A stretch of DNA of 64,000 nucleotides from Tistrella mobilis (GTDB lineage Bacteria; Pseudomonadota; Alphaproteobacteria; Tistrellales; Tistrellaceae): contig NZ_CP121017.1 in NCBI RefSeq assembly GCF_041468085.1, positions 2,979,676 to 3,043,675 of the forward strand, in the 5' to 3' direction. Of the stretch, positions 63,300 to 64,000 are shown piece by piece. The notes under the pieces were generated by a model. That model was not told where the DNA came from and did not search any database. It saw nothing but the letters and a program-made list of their open reading frames with translations. Position 1 is the first letter of the stretch; each line of letters begins with the position of its first letter. A program made the position numbers and the translations under genes.

Positions 63300-63350
63300 G
63301 GATATGCTGCCATGCCCTCTTCCTACGGAAGAGGGCATGGCAGCATATCC
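63300..63350. repeat. Perfect inverted repeat with 24-bp arms and 3-base loop
   Basis: Positions 63300-63323 and 63327-63350 are exact reverse complements around TAC. The arms begin GGATATGCTGCCATGCC and end CTCTTCC at the loop. No T-run follows on either side, so it is not a standard intrinsic terminator. It lies between the portal gene and the toxin-antitoxin operon. Confidence 0.9.
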
Positions 63351-63530
63351 TGTGCCTCAACCTGAACGATCTTCACCATAGTACCATATACCCGTGCAAA
63401 GGCGGGCCAGAGACCCTTCCGAAGAGAAAGGTAATGGCCAACATCACCCGGAGCCGGCAGATCATGGTGGCACAGACATGTAGCGGGGAGCAGGCCGCAA
63501 ATACCATAGGCCTGCCCCTCTACGACCACC

Positions 63531-64000
63531 CTACTCACTCTTCATCGCCTGACGCCAACCCCACACCGGCTCCGGCAACCCCGCCGCCGCCCATTCCCGT
63601 CGTTCGCGGGCGCGTTGGGCGATGATTTCCTGATAGTCGCGGCCCTGTTCTGCCGCCTCGTCCTCCAGCGTGCTAAGGCCGTTCTCCATCCGGATGCGGG
63701 CGGCTTCCGCCTCCTTGACCGGATCGACCCAGCCGCGGCCCGGGCCGATCCAGCGGCTGGCGGTATAGGCCGGCAACGCGGCGTGGAAGGCAGGCGCCCC
63801 TTTGGGCAGGCGGAGGCGGCCGGACATGACGGCTTCCTCCAGCACCGCCACGAACACCAGGGTCGGCACGGCCTGACTGAAGGTCTCGCGGCGGACGGTC
63901 AGGCCGCGCCAGATCTCCAGCAAGGCGGCCCGCGCCGAGCTGTAGTTCACCTGACTCCAGTCCTGCGACACCTGTTCATAAGACTGCCCCGTGGCCGCGG
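63531..64000 (-). CDS. Phage portal protein (lambda gpB family), C-terminal part
   Basis: The frame is open to the window edge (the residues before VSQDWSQV continue as SYEQ), so only the last ~155 residues are visible. VNYSSARAALLEIWRGLTVRRETF, PAYTASRWIGPGRGWVDPVKEAEAA and NGLSTLEDEAAEQGRDYQEIIAQRARERREW are the standard end of lambda-type portal proteins. The portal forms the dodecameric DNA gate of the head. Terminase genes should lie just beyond the window. Confidence 0.92.
   Translation of the reverse strand, partial: AATGQSYEQVSQDWSQVNYSSARAALLEIWRGLTVRRETFSQAVPTLVFVAVLEEAVMSGRLRLPKGAPAFHAALPAYTASRWIGPGRGWVDPVKEAEAARIRMENGLSTLEDEAAEQGRDYQEIIAQRARERREWAAAGLPEPVWGWRQAMKSE

Larger units (their letters stand above)
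63209..63530. other. Intergenic region between portal gene and toxin-antitoxin pair
   Basis: No reliable gene is seen in these 322 bases. They hold the palindrome 63233-63248 near the toxin start and a very long perfect hairpin at 63300-63350. GC content is lower than in the head genes, which fits a foreign insertion carrying the toxin-antitoxin genes. Confidence 0.6.

Noticed and set aside
63300-63350. Long hairpin as an intrinsic terminator of the portal gene
   Set aside because: No T-run follows the stem on either strand, and the loop is only three bases in a 24-bp stem, unlike normal terminators.
63323-63538. Short minus-strand frame between portal and toxin genes
   Set aside because: It ends inside the hairpin arm, has no ribosome binding site and no recognisable composition.

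Overview
The window is GC-rich (roughly 68-70 %), codon-biased bacterial chromosome. Gene content (RTX proteins without signal peptides, ScfR-type regulator, pca operon with a PcaQ-like regulator, TRAP transporter, B12-riboswitch-controlled class I ribonucleotide reductase) fits an alphaproteobacterium, most likely of the Rhodospirillales/Geminicoccales kind (Tistrella-like). The species is an inference and is not proven by the sequence.

Positions 1-37782 are chromosomal. They hold: two tandem RTX calcium-binding proteins (first one truncated by the window edge); a VOC protein divergent from a TetR regulator; an alpha/beta hydrolase divergent from a thiolase; a block of B12-independent metabolism (nrdAB behind a cobalamin riboswitch, ScfR regulator, prpDCB and metE); an acyl-CoA synthetase/enoyl-CoA hydratase pair facing a TetR regulator with two operators; OsmC, ABM-domain and TauE/SafE genes; a compact class II lanthipeptide locus (ArsR regulator, LanM with a CCG-type cyclase site, Nif11-like precursor peptide); a Na+/H+ antiporter; the 4-hydroxybenzoate/protocatechuate operon pcaC-pcaH-pcaG-pcaB-pobA with a divergent PcaQ-like regulator; a TRAP transporter; a membrane-anchored serine hydrolase and a HXXEE-family membrane protein.

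Positions about 38100-39908 are a graveyard of earlier integrations: a miniature deleted holin-like gene, a 296-bp fragment of an endolysin gene (about 98 % identical to the intact copy 3.6 kb away), the 3' part of an HNH endonuclease gene and the 3' part of a tyrosine integrase. They abut the 3' half of a tRNA-Arg(CCT) gene at 39909-39957, which is read as the left attachment site of the prophage.

Positions about 39958-64000 are the left part of a myovirus-type prophage read right to left: lambda-like head genes (portal, S49 protease, scaffold, decoration, capsid, gpFII-like joining protein) followed by P2-like contractile tail genes (V, PAAR spike tip, W, J, I, fibres, sheath, tube, E/E' with a GGGTTTT slippery site, tape measure, U, X, D), then lysis genes and a Dam methylase. 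The morphogenesis operon is interrupted by cargo genes: a HigBA-type toxin-antitoxin pair, an AT-rich gene next to the spike tip, a plus-strand membrane protein, a secreted protein and a lipoprotein. Terminase, integrase and repressor are not in the window and should lie to the right.
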